Shown piece after piece: positions 8,601-15,411 of a DNA stretch of 64,000 bases. The position numbers and the translations under genes are program-made. The notes beneath the pieces were generated by a model. That model was not told the DNA's origin. It made no database searches and worked only from the letters and a program-made list of their open reading frames with translations. Position 1 is the stretch's first letter; each line of letters starts with the position of its first letter. This stretch comes from Nonomuraea spiralis. Its GTDB lineage: Bacteria; Actinomycetota; Actinomycetes; Streptosporangiales; Streptosporangiaceae. The DNA lies in contig NZ_BMRC01000008.1 of NCBI RefSeq assembly GCF_014648435.1, forward strand, positions 248,001 to 312,000. Reading direction: 5' to 3'.

Positions 8601-9135
8601 GCTCCTCATCTTGCCGCATGGACGGGCCGGCGAAGTCACCCGCCGCCACCCTCAGCGTGCGGAGCTGGCCGAAGATCTGCTGGAGTTCGTCCTCGGCGTA
8701 CATCGTCAGGCCGAACTCGGCGGCCATCAGGTCGGCCGTGGCCCGGCGTACGACCTCCCTGCCCTTGTCGGTGATCTCGGCGAGCACGCCGCGGCCGTCA
8801 CGCGGGTTGGGCAGGCGGCAGACGAACCCGGACTTCTCCAGCCTGTCCACGGTGTTCGTGACGCTGGTGGGGTGGACCATGAGCCGCTCGCCGATCTTCC
8901 ACAGCGGCAGCGAGCCGGTGTGGCTGAAGGTCAGCAGAACCAGCGCCTCGTAGCGGGCGAAGGTGAGATCATGGGGCTTCAGGAGCGAGTCGAGCTGCGA
9001 CAGCAGGATCTGCTGGGCTCTCATGATGGAGGTCACCGCGGCCATCGCGGAGGAAGGCCCGAAACGGGCACGCCAGCTCTCCGCGGCGCGGTCGATGGGA
9101 TCGAACGGCAGATTGAGCGGCTTCGGATGGGACAC
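8584..9135 (-). CDS. MarR-family transcriptional regulator
   Basis: 183 aa winged-HTH regulator: ALVLLTFSHTGSLPLWKIGERLMVHPTSVTNTVDRLEKSGFV is the MarR DNA-binding core (about 60-105) and DGRGVLAEITDKGRE is the wing. Start GTG 9135 gives the family N-terminus (HPKPLNLPFDPIDRAAESW); the frame runs up to 9231 with a GTG/ATG and GGAG, but codons there lose the G/C third-base bias, so that extension is probably noncoding. Overlaps the thioredoxin/TPR gene by 17 bp, implying translational coupling. A 10-bp palindrome sits in the divergent intergenic region and may be its operator. Ligand unknown. Confidence 0.87.
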   Translation of the reverse strand: MSHPKPLNLPFDPIDRAAESWRARFGPSSAMAAVTSIMRAQQILLSQLDSLLKPHDLTFARYEALVLLTFSHTGSLPLWKIGERLMVHPTSVTNTVDRLEKSGFVCRLPNPRDGRGVLAEITDKGREVVRRATADLMAAEFGLTMYAEDELQQIFGQLRTLRVAAGDFAGPSMRQDEEHGGLL

Positions 9136-9247
9136 AGCGCTACGGTAGCGCGCCTCTCGTCCCGGTTTCTCCGGGCCACCTGGAGCGACAGGCTTCACCG
9201 CTTGACCAAGAATCCGACCGTCAATCATCACGCTCCGTTATGGTTCT

Positions 9248-9257
9248 CTTACGTAAG
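9248..9257. promoter_or_regulatory. Palindrome CTTACGTAAG between divergent genes (possible MarR site)
   Basis: Perfect 10-bp palindrome about 110 bp from both the MarR start and the divergent membrane protein start. MarR proteins usually bind short palindromes in their own divergent promoter region; the assignment is inferred from position only. Confidence 0.35.
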
Positions 9258-9364
9258 GTGACGCGGAAGCCAAGTCCATCTGCCGTGGGGACGGGTCTGG
9301 GCTTGCATTCTTCCGCCTCGCCAGGGGCACGGGGGGTGCTTGGTGAACTGCAACGGGATAAGGC

Positions 9365-10705
9365 GTGCGTGAGCACGCGGGCGTTTCACGCGAGGAGCTG
9401 AAGCACAGCGCGGCCGTGACAGTGGCGGTCCTGCTCGCTCTCGGCCTGGTCGCGGCGTGGAACGTCCTGATACCTGGCGTCGACGCGTGGGAGAACATCC
9501 TGGCCGCGGTCATCGGCTCGCTGCGGATGACCGGGCCCGTGGCGGCCGCGTTCGCCGCGTGGGTGGCGCTGCGCAAGCGGCGGGCCCTGCGCGGGCGTCC
9601 GCTCACGACGTGGCGGGCGCTCAAGGCGCCGCTGGCGATCGTGGTGGTGGTGCTGGGCTCGTTCGGCGCGACGGTGCTGGTGCTGGCGGTCAAGACCGTG
9701 CTCACCGACCAGGCGGGGCGGCTGAGCCTGTCCGGGCTGGGCATGGGCATGGCCGGCCTGGCGCTCTACGCCGTGATCGGGTGGGTGGCCGGCTGGGTCG
9801 TGCCCAAGGCGCTCACGCCGCCGATCGCCGGGCTGGCCTGCTACGGCGCCTTCTCGTGGCTGGCCGACGACCGGGGGCTGGCCGACAGGCTGGCGCCGGG
9901 CACGGGCGAGCCGTACGACCTGTTCCAGGGGCTGGGCGGGGCGCCGTTCTTCGACCAGACGATCTGGCTGCTCGGCATCACCTGCGCGCTGCTGCTCGGC
10001 TGGGCGGCGCTGGTGACCAGGCAGGCCCTGGTGCTGGCGTGCGCGCTGCTGGCCGTGCTGGCGGCGGGCATGGGCGTGTCGCGGATGCTGGCCCACCCCA
10101 AGCCGGCCGCGGCCGAGGACATCGCCTACGCCTGCCAGGAGTGGCCGATCACCGTGTGCCTGCACCCCGGGATGCGGGCCGGGCAGACCGAGCTGGGCGC
10201 GGTGTTCACGCAGATCGCCTCGCGGCTGGCCGGCACCCCGGCGGCGTTCACGCGGGTGGAGCAGCGGCCGCTCGACGAGCCGCTGAAGCCCTCCAACGGC
10301 CTCGCGCCGATCCACGTGCCCGACCTGTCGGCCGGGTTCGCCGAGGAGGCGGCGTACGAGTACATCGACGCGCTGGCCGCCCGCTGCCCCGGCACGCCGG
10401 CCGACGGCTACCGGGAGATCGTGATGGCCTGGCTGCGCGGCGAGCCCCTGCCCGGCGGGCCGCTGCCCGAGCACCAGTACGCCGCGTCCTGGTTCTCCGG
10501 GCTCGACGAGCACCAGCGCAGGGAGTGGCTGCGCATGTTCTACAGCGACTTCCAGGCCTGCCGCCTGTCCAGCACCCACTTCGGCGGCGGCCCGGCCGGC
10601 ATGCCGGCGATGACGTCCCCCGCCCGGCCCACCCCGGAGAGCAGCCACGTCTACCCGGTCTACCCCGATCCCGGCACGGCGGGCACCTCCGGCGCGTCCG
10701 GCTGA
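9365..10705 (+). CDS. Multi-pass membrane protein with extracytoplasmic C-terminal domain
   Basis: 446 aa, no confident family. Six to seven hydrophobic helices lie between residues 12 and 235 (for example AVTVAVLLALGLVAAW, LAIVVVVLGSFGATVLVLAV, ALVLACALLAVLAAGMGV). The last 200 residues are soluble, with CQEWPITVCLHPGMRAG and an Ala-rich helical part, ending in a Pro/Ser/Gly tail. A Cys...VCxHP segment after membrane helices recalls accessory membrane proteins of some actinomycete ABC exporters, but no ABC gene is adjacent. GTG 9365 is the only sensible start, with purine-rich sequence upstream. Divergent from marR, so possibly under its control. Confidence 0.75.
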   Translation: MREHAGVSREELKHSAAVTVAVLLALGLVAAWNVLIPGVDAWENILAAVIGSLRMTGPVAAAFAAWVALRKRRALRGRPLTTWRALKAPLAIVVVVLGSFGATVLVLAVKTVLTDQAGRLSLSGLGMGMAGLALYAVIGWVAGWVVPKALTPPIAGLACYGAFSWLADDRGLADRLAPGTGEPYDLFQGLGGAPFFDQTIWLLGITCALLLGWAALVTRQALVLACALLAVLAAGMGVSRMLAHPKPAAAEDIAYACQEWPITVCLHPGMRAGQTELGAVFTQIASRLAGTPAAFTRVEQRPLDEPLKPSNGLAPIHVPDLSAGFAEEAAYEYIDALAARCPGTPADGYREIVMAWLRGEPLPGGPLPEHQYAASWFSGLDEHQRREWLRMFYSDFQACRLSSTHFGGGPAGMPAMTSPARPTPESSHVYPVYPDPGTAGTSGASG

Positions 10706-10801
10706 GGACGAAGCCGGGAACGAAGCTGCGGGCAAAGCCGAGGACGAAGTTGTCACCCTATGGCTGGCAATGATGATCGACGAGCGGGTAGTCATGCACC
10801 C

Positions 10802-11473
10802 ATGACGACTTCCCAGACGACGCCGCCGGACGTGGCTCCCCGGCGGCGCCGCAGGTGGCGATACGCGGCGGGGTTCCTGGTCCTGGCGGTTCTGCTCGTG
10901 GTGGGCGGCCGGCTGGCCTGGACCTGGCTCAACCCGCTCGGTGAGCAGACCGTCGACCGCAGTGGGCCGGTGCTGTTGCAGTCCATCAAGGACCTCAGCC
11001 GGTTCGAGGCCGCGACGGGCAACTTCCAGGTCGTCGTCGATCTGGAGAAGGACGCCAACTTCCTGCCCGACGCCGTCAAGGGCACCCGGACGCTGTTCGT
11101 GGGCGCCGGCGGCGTCGACGCGTACGTGGACTTCTCGGCCATGGCGGCCGGCGCGGTGACCGTCAACGCGGACCGCACCGAGGCCACCGTCCGCCTCCCG
11201 CGCGCCCAGTTGGAGAAGCCCAACCTGGACAACCGCCGCTCGTACGTGTTCGCCCAGCAGCGCGGCCTGCTCGACCGCGTCCAGGACTTCCTGTCGGGCT
11301 CGCCGGGCGACCAGCGCGAGCTCTACCTGCTGGCGGAGAAGAAGATCACCGAGGCGGCGGTCGCGAGCGACCTGCGCGCGCGGGCCGACGCCAACACCAG
11401 GTCCATGCTGACGGGCATGCTCAAGTCGCTGGGGTTCACCAAGGTGAGCGTGAAGTTCACCGACGAGCCCTGA
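10802..11473 (+). CDS. DUF4230-type single-pass membrane protein
   Basis: 223 aa from ATG 10802. The N-terminus is basic (PRRRRRWRY), followed by one transmembrane helix (AAGFLVLAVLLVVGGRLAW) and an outward domain resembling DUF4230: LLQSIKDLSRFEAATGNFQVVVDLEKD, then LFVGAGGVDAYVDFSAM. Function of the family is unknown. An in-frame ATG at 10760 would add 14 residues; I prefer 10802 because the longer N-terminus has no hydrophobic or conserved sequence, but neither has a strong ribosome site. Gap to the preceding gene is 96 bp; a weak hairpin (GCCCCT/AGGGGC near 11482-11500) follows. Confidence 0.72.
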   Translation: MTTSQTTPPDVAPRRRRRWRYAAGFLVLAVLLVVGGRLAWTWLNPLGEQTVDRSGPVLLQSIKDLSRFEAATGNFQVVVDLEKDANFLPDAVKGTRTLFVGAGGVDAYVDFSAMAAGAVTVNADRTEATVRLPRAQLEKPNLDNRRSYVFAQQRGLLDRVQDFLSGSPGDQRELYLLAEKKITEAAVASDLRARADANTRSMLTGMLKSLGFTKVSVKFTDEP

Positions 11474-11508
11474 CCCCCGCCGCCCCTGGTGGAAGGGGCC
11501 GTTCGTGT

Positions 11509-11640
11509 TCCCGCCTAGGTATCCCCGGGCGTCCTTAGGGCATGGGGGTGCCCTCCTAAGTACCTCCCTACCTGCCAGAACCCCGCCAGATAGGACATCC
11601 GCCCGATGTGCCGGGAGGGGCCTTAGGAGGAGTCTTAAAA
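11509..11640 (+). promoter_or_regulatory. Leader with repeated CTTAGG/CCTAAG elements before the 50-aa gene
   Basis: In this 130-bp stretch the hexamer CCTAGG or CTTAGG and its complement CCTAAG recur (near 11514, 11534, 11553 and 11624), including an imperfect inverted pair CTTAGGGCA...TGCCCTCCTAAG. The sequence is less G/C-biased than its surroundings and contains no open frame of coding character. It looks like a promoter or structured leader for the small gene at 11680; the exact promoter elements are not clear. Confidence 0.4.
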
Positions 11641-11679
11641 GTGCAGGGAACAAGGAACACGAACAGCAGGAGAACTCGG

Positions 11680-11832
11680 ATGAACGCCGAACTCGAATAC
11701 TCCGTCATGCAGCACCACGCCGCCGAACTCCGTCAGGCCGCCGCCGAGCAGCGGCGCGTACGGGAGGCACTGAAGGGACAGCGTTCCGAGCGTCGCCACC
11801 GCTCGGTCTTCGCCAAGTTCCTGGCTTCATGA
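11680..11832 (+). CDS. Small protein, 50 aa, highly charged helix
   Basis: 50 aa from ATG 11680 with AGGAG 7 nt upstream. The product (MNAELEYSVMQHHAAELRQ...) is predicted almost wholly helical, rich in Ala, Glu, Gln and Arg, with an aromatic-hydrophobic C-terminus (SVFAKFLAS); no Cys, no signal peptide, no membrane segment. Similar short Glu/Arg-rich proteins headed MNAELEY or close variants occur in other actinomycetes, from memory. It is isolated, preceded by an unusual repeat-containing leader and followed at once by a 12-bp stem terminator, so it is transcribed as its own unit. Function unknown. Confidence 0.7.
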   Translation: MNAELEYSVMQHHAAELRQAAAEQRRVREALKGQRSERRHRSVFAKFLAS

Positions 11833-11843
11833 CGCCCCACAAG

Positions 11844-11877
11844 CAGCCCGGCCGCAGCCTCCCTCGCGGCCGGGCTG
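11844..11877 (+). terminator. Terminator after the 50-aa gene
   Basis: Perfect 12-bp stem CAGCCCGGCCGC / GCGGCCGGGCTG with a 10-nt loop, starting 12 bp after the stop codon. Confidence 0.8.
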
Positions 11878-11881
11878 AGAT

Positions 11882-11896
11882 GCCCCCTTAGGGGGC
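11882..11896. terminator. Second short hairpin
   Basis: GCCCCC-TTA-GGGGGC, 6-bp stem with a 3-nt loop directly behind the 12-bp terminator. It may be a backup terminator. Confidence 0.4.
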
Positions 11897-11938
11897 GCGC
11901 CCGTCGCCGGATTCCTGGCCGGCACGAGCGCAGCGTGA

Positions 11939-11979
11939 GCGACACCCCGGTCCCGTTCCTGGTGGGACCGGGGTGTCGC
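11939..11979. terminator. Third hairpin, 16-bp perfect stem
   Basis: GCGACACCCCGGTCCC pairs perfectly with GGGACCGGGGTGTCGC around a 9-nt loop. It lies between the small gene and the next plus-strand gene and needs no mismatches, so it is a strong transcription stop in either direction. Confidence 0.65.
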
Positions 11980-12017
11980 GCGTTCACCCGCCGGGACACT
12001 GACGGAAGATGTCAGGG

Positions 12018-12497
12018 ATGGCCGCATACGGTCCGGCCATGGACAACAACTTCGACTTCTTCGTCGGCACCTGGACCTCACGACAGCGCCGGCTGCGCAA
12101 GGTGCTCGCCGGCAGCGACGAATGGTACGAGTTCACCGGCCACACCAGGTGCTGGAGCGTCCTGGACGGCGCCGGCAACATCGACGAGGTCACCTTCCCC
12201 AGCGAGGGCGCCGCCGGCGTGACGTTACGCCTGTACGACAAGGCCGCCGACGAATGGGCGCTCTACTGGGCCGGCAGCGCCACCGGCATGTCCCTGCCGC
12301 CCGTCGTCGGCCGCTTCGACGCCACCGGGCGCGGCGAGTTCACCTGCGACGACGTGTACGACGGCCGGCCCATCAAGGTCGCGTACATCTGGTCGGACAT
12401 CACCGAAGGGTCGTGCCGCTGGGAACAACGTTTCTCCCCCGACGGCGGGACGACCTGGGAGACCAACTGGATCGCCGACTTCACCAGGACCTCCTGA
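12018..12497 (+). CDS. Hypothetical protein with FxVGTW motif (DUF1579-like)
   Basis: 159 aa from ATG 12018 (GGAAG 9 nt upstream); ATG 12009 and ATG 12039 are in frame too, and related proteins usually begin just before the NFDFFVGTW block, which favours 12039. The opening FDFFVGTWTSRQRRL and later beta-strand-like segments (VTLRLYDKAADEWALYWAG, WEQRFSPDGGTTWETNW) fit the lipocalin-like beta-barrel DUF1579 relatives that open with F.xGxW. No ligand residues can be named. The next gene, a 41-aa membrane protein, starts 26 bp downstream. Confidence 0.72.
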   Translation: MAAYGPAMDNNFDFFVGTWTSRQRRLRKVLAGSDEWYEFTGHTRCWSVLDGAGNIDEVTFPSEGAAGVTLRLYDKAADEWALYWAGSATGMSLPPVVGRFDATGRGEFTCDDVYDGRPIKVAYIWSDITEGSCRWEQRFSPDGGTTWETNWIADFTRTS

Positions 12498-12523
12498 ATC
12501 CTTTCCGGGGGCCGCCGCCTCTC

Positions 12524-12649
12524 ATGACCGTCGTACCGACGAGACAATGGGAGAACATCGTGGTGGTAGCGATCGCGGCCGGGGTGGCCGCCGTACTGAT
12601 CTGCACATGCATGGTCGTGCTGCGCAGGAGGAGGCGGGGACGTGACTGA
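12524..12649 (+). CDS. 41-aa single-pass membrane protein upstream of the sigma factor
   Basis: ATG 12524 to TGA 12649. A short N-terminus (MTVVPTRQWEN) is followed by one hydrophobic helix (IVVVAIAAGVAAVLICTCMVVL with two Cys) and a basic tail RRRRRGRD, which by the positive-inside rule would be cytoplasmic. The stop overlaps the sigma factor GTG by 8 nt in the string GTGACTGA, and the basic tail codons contain the sigma factor ribosome site, so translation is coupled. Function unknown; a membrane partner of the sigma factor is an inference from the overlap. The weak own ribosome site (GGGGG) lowers confidence. Confidence 0.6.
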   Translation: MTVVPTRQWENIVVVAIAAGVAAVLICTCMVVLRRRRRGRD

Positions 12650-13235
12650 CCTGCACTGGCCCGGCGTCGCCCGGCCGCTGTCGGGCGACGTGACCGGGCG
12701 CGCGTGGTCCGACGAGCGGCTGATCGACGCGGCCCGCGCCGGTGACGCCGACTCGATCGCCGCGCTGGTGTCGGGCGCCCATCCGCACGTACGGCGCTTC
12801 GCCCACACGCTGTGCGCCACTCCGGAGGACGCCGAGGACGCCGCCCAGGAAGCCCTGATCGTGCTGTATCGCAAGATCGGCACCCTGCGCGCGTCCGGGG
12901 CGCTCGCCTCGTGGATGTTCCGGATCATCCGCAACGAATGCATCAGGCGGGCCCGCCTGATGCTGCGTCCCCACCCGGCCGTGCACTCCTCGGCCGCCGC
13001 GTTGTCGGCCGAGGAGGAGGTGTTCGAGCGCCTGGAGACCGCGCGGGTGGCCGCCGCCATCGCGGCGCTGCCCGCCGACCAGCGCAAGGTGCTCATCATG
13101 CGGGACGTCCAGGGTCTCAGCGGCCGTACGGTCGCCGCGGCCCTCGGGCTGAGCGTCCCGGCGATGAAGTCCCGCCTGCACCGCGCCCGTGCGGCCGTGC
13201 ACGGCCTGCTGACCGGAGGAGCTCTCCATGACTGA
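12642..13235 (+). CDS. ECF-type (sigma-70 family) RNA polymerase sigma factor
   Basis: 197 aa. Region 2 covers about 25-100 (LIDAARAGDADSIAALV, PEDAEDAAQEALIVLYRKI, ASWMFRIIRNECIRRAR) and region 4 about 135-185 (LPADQRKVLIMRDVQGLS, VAAALGLSVPAMKSRLHRAR). No C-terminal extension. GTG 12642 has AGGAGGAGG a few nt upstream. No classical anti-sigma gene (zinc ZAS domain) is present; instead a 41-aa membrane protein precedes it and a 94-aa Cys-containing membrane protein follows, both overlapping by 8 nt. The two membrane proteins are therefore the natural candidates for controlling it. Confidence 0.92.
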   Translation: MTDLHWPGVARPLSGDVTGRAWSDERLIDAARAGDADSIAALVSGAHPHVRRFAHTLCATPEDAEDAAQEALIVLYRKIGTLRASGALASWMFRIIRNECIRRARLMLRPHPAVHSSAAALSAEEEVFERLETARVAAAIAALPADQRKVLIMRDVQGLSGRTVAAALGLSVPAMKSRLHRARAAVHGLLTGGALHD

Positions 13236-13512
13236 CTCGTACGCGGGCGTGTCGCTGGCCCGCCACCTGGTCCGCGGCACGGTGGGCTTCGGCTCGCTGA
13301 TCGCCGCGGTGGCCCTCATCCCGCTGGTCGGCCCGGTCAGCCTGGTGCTCGTCATCGTCGGCGCACTCGCGCTCCGCGGCTGCCCGGCGTGCTGGGTGAT
13401 GGCGCTGGTGGAGATCATCTCGATGGGACGAATGCGCCGCTCATGCTCCAACGGCGTCTGCGAACTCGTCAGACCGGGTGATCGGCACGCCGAGCACCCG
13501 GTGACGAGGTAG
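13228..13512 (+). CDS. 94-aa Cys-containing membrane protein coupled to the sigma factor
   Basis: ATG 13228 overlaps the sigma factor stop by 8 nt (ATGACTGA), with GGAGGAG upstream. Two hydrophobic segments (about 20-33 and 36-50: FGSLIAAVALIPLVG, VSLVLVIVGALALRG) are followed by CPACWVMALVE and a second Cys pair (SCSNGVC). The layout hydrophobic hairpin then G-C-P-x-x recalls DUF2892/YgaP-type proteins (GxCPLY) but similarity is weak. The four Cys could bind metal or act as a redox sensor. Considering its coupling with the sigma factor, a regulatory or target role at the membrane is inferred. Confidence 0.78.
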   Translation: MTDSYAGVSLARHLVRGTVGFGSLIAAVALIPLVGPVSLVLVIVGALALRGCPACWVMALVEIISMGRMRRSCSNGVCELVRPGDRHAEHPVTR

Positions 13513-13529
13513 CCGACCGGCGGAACGGG

Positions 13530-14711
13530 TCAGGGGACGCGGATGATGAGCGCGTCCCCTTGGCCGCCGCCGCCGCACAGGCCGGCCGCGCCCAGTCCGC
13601 CGCCGCGCCGCTTCAGCTCGTACGCCAGCGTCAGCACGATGCGCGCCCCCGACACCCCGATCGGGTGCCCCAGGGCGATGCCGCCGCCGTTGACGTTCAC
13701 CTTGTCCAGCGGCACCCCGAGCTCCTTGGCCGACTGCAGCACGACGCTCGCGAAGGCCTCGTTGATCTCGACCAGGTCGAGGTCGTCGGCGGTCAGCCCC
13801 TGCTTGGACAGGGCGTGCTTGATGGCGTTGGCCGGCTGCGACTGAAGGGATGCGTCGGGCCCGGCCACGTTGCCGTGCCGCCCGATCTCGGCCAGCCACG
13901 GCAGCCCGAGCTCCTCGGCCTTGGCCTTGGACATGACGACCACGGCGCACGCGCCGTCGGAGATCTGGGAGGCCGAGCCGGCCGTGATGGTCCCGTCGGC
14001 GGCGAAGGCCGGGCGCAGCTTGGCCAGGGCCTCGGCCGTGGTGTCCGCGCGGATGCCCTCGTCCTCCCGGACGATCACCGGCTCGCCGCGGCGCTGCGGG
14101 ATCTCGACCGGGACGATCTCCTCCTCGAAGACGCCGTTCTTGGTCGCGGCGGCGGCGAGCTGGTGGGAACGGGCCGACAGGGCGTCCTGCTCCTCGCGGC
14201 CGATGCCGAGCCTGGTGTTGTGCCGCTCGGTCGACTCCCCCATCGCGCACTGGTCGAACGCGCAGAACAGGCCGTCGTGGGCCATGGAGTCGACCACGCC
14301 GGAGTTGCCGTACTTGACGCCCTTGCGCAGGCCGGGCAGCAGGTGGGGGGCGTTGGTCATCGACTCCATGCCGCCCGCGACCACGATGTCGAACTCACCC
14401 GCGCGGATGAGCTGGTCGGCCAGGGCGATGGCGTCGAGGCCCGACAGGCAGACCTTGTTGACGGTCAGCGAGGGCACGGTCATCGGGATGCCGGCCTTGA
14501 CCGCGGCCTGGCGGGAGGGGATCTGCCCCGCGCCGGCCTGGAGGACCTGGCCCATGATCACGTACTCGACGGCCTCCGGGGCCACTCCGGCACGTTCCAG
14601 GGCGGCCTTGATGGCGATGCCCCCCAGCTCGACGGCGGGCAGCCCGGACAGGGCGCCGAGCAGTTTGCCGATGGGGGTACGAGCTCCGGCGACGATGACG
14701 GAACTGGACAT
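13530..14711 (-). CDS. Acetyl-CoA acetyltransferase (thiolase)
   Basis: 393 aa, full family length. Condenses or cleaves acetoacetyl-CoA. Catalytic residues are visible: nucleophile Cys88 in NKVCLSG, His349 in GGGIALGHPIG, and base Cys379 in LCGGGGQGD; the NEAFA block is also present. It starts 86 bp from the divergent methylmalonyl-CoA epimerase gene and lies in the same region as a 3-hydroxybutyryl-CoA dehydrogenase (22.9 kb), so it probably serves acyl-CoA or ethylmalonyl-CoA-type carbon flow. It ends 17 bp from the convergent membrane gene, with no clear hairpin between them. Confidence 0.95.
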   Translation of the reverse strand: MSSSVIVAGARTPIGKLLGALSGLPAVELGGIAIKAALERAGVAPEAVEYVIMGQVLQAGAGQIPSRQAAVKAGIPMTVPSLTVNKVCLSGLDAIALADQLIRAGEFDIVVAGGMESMTNAPHLLPGLRKGVKYGNSGVVDSMAHDGLFCAFDQCAMGESTERHNTRLGIGREEQDALSARSHQLAAAATKNGVFEEEIVPVEIPQRRGEPVIVREDEGIRADTTAEALAKLRPAFAADGTITAGSASQISDGACAVVVMSKAKAEELGLPWLAEIGRHGNVAGPDASLQSQPANAIKHALSKQGLTADDLDLVEINEAFASVVLQSAKELGVPLDKVNVNGGGIALGHPIGVSGARIVLTLAYELKRRGGGLGAAGLCGGGGQGDALIIRVP

Positions 14712-14797
14712 TGGCGGCGGCCTCCTGTGCTCACGAGGGGTTCTTTGACACCATACCCACGAGTAGGAGCTCGCCCGCTATGGAGGTAGGCCACACA

Positions 14798-15220
14798 ATG
14801 TTCATGCGCATCGATCACATCGGGATCGCCTGCCGCGACCTGGAGGAGAAGATCGCGTTCTTCTCCGAGACATTCGAGCTGACCGTCGTGGCGCGGGAGG
14901 TCAACGAGGCGCAGGGCGTCAAGGAGGCGATGTTGCACATCGCGGACGGCGAAGGCGGGGGCTCCTACATTCAGCTTCTGGAACCGCTCTCCGAGGACTC
15001 ACCTGTGGGAAAATTCCTCGCTAAGCGGGGCGAAGGTGTCCACCATGTGGCATTTGGGGTTTCCGACGTCACCGAGGCCATGACTAAGATCAACGAGAGG
15101 GGCGTGCGGGTTCTCGACGAACGTCCACGCCACGGTTCCATGGGGTCGCAGATCGCGTTCCTGCATCCCAAAGATGTGGGAGGAATGCTCACCGAGTTGG
15201 TCCAAGCAGCCCCGCGCTAG
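14798..15220 (+). CDS. mce: Methylmalonyl-CoA epimerase
   Basis: 140 aa, vicinal-oxygen-chelate (glyoxalase/VOC) fold with two beta-alpha-beta-beta-beta modules. Interconverts (R)- and (S)-methylmalonyl-CoA. Metal ligands are plausible in IDHIGIACRDLEE (His near residue 6), VHHVAFGV (second His) and the Glu of the C-terminal GMLTELVQ. ATG 14798 is chosen because GGAGGTAGG lies 7-11 nt upstream. Divergently placed from thiolase, an arrangement that is, from memory, conserved in Streptomyces, and just upstream of the FilP/Scy-type gene. Confidence 0.93.
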   Translation: MFMRIDHIGIACRDLEEKIAFFSETFELTVVAREVNEAQGVKEAMLHIADGEGGGSYIQLLEPLSEDSPVGKFLAKRGEGVHHVAFGVSDVTEAMTKINERGVRVLDERPRHGSMGSQIAFLHPKDVGGMLTELVQAAPR

Positions 15221-15411
15221 CAAACGGAAATATCGTTCATAAGTAACTAGTCACGCAGAAAGCTGGACGGGGCCCGAAGGTGGCACCAGCGGAGTACGCT
15301 GGCTTCCCACCGGACAGGGAGCCTGCCGCGAGGCACAGGCTCCTGGCTCGGATGCCCCGAACCCCCCGTCCGGCCCGTGTAGCCGTCTCGACAACCCAGG
15401 ATCGAGCCTCC

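Noticed and set aside
11939..11979. Possible terminal inverted repeat of a small mobile element
   Set aside because: Arms are separated by only 9 bp, there is no transposase or target duplication, and the context is that of a terminator.
14745..14769. TTGACA box as promoter of the epimerase gene
   Set aside because: No acceptable -10 element follows at 16-19 bp, so I did not annotate it.
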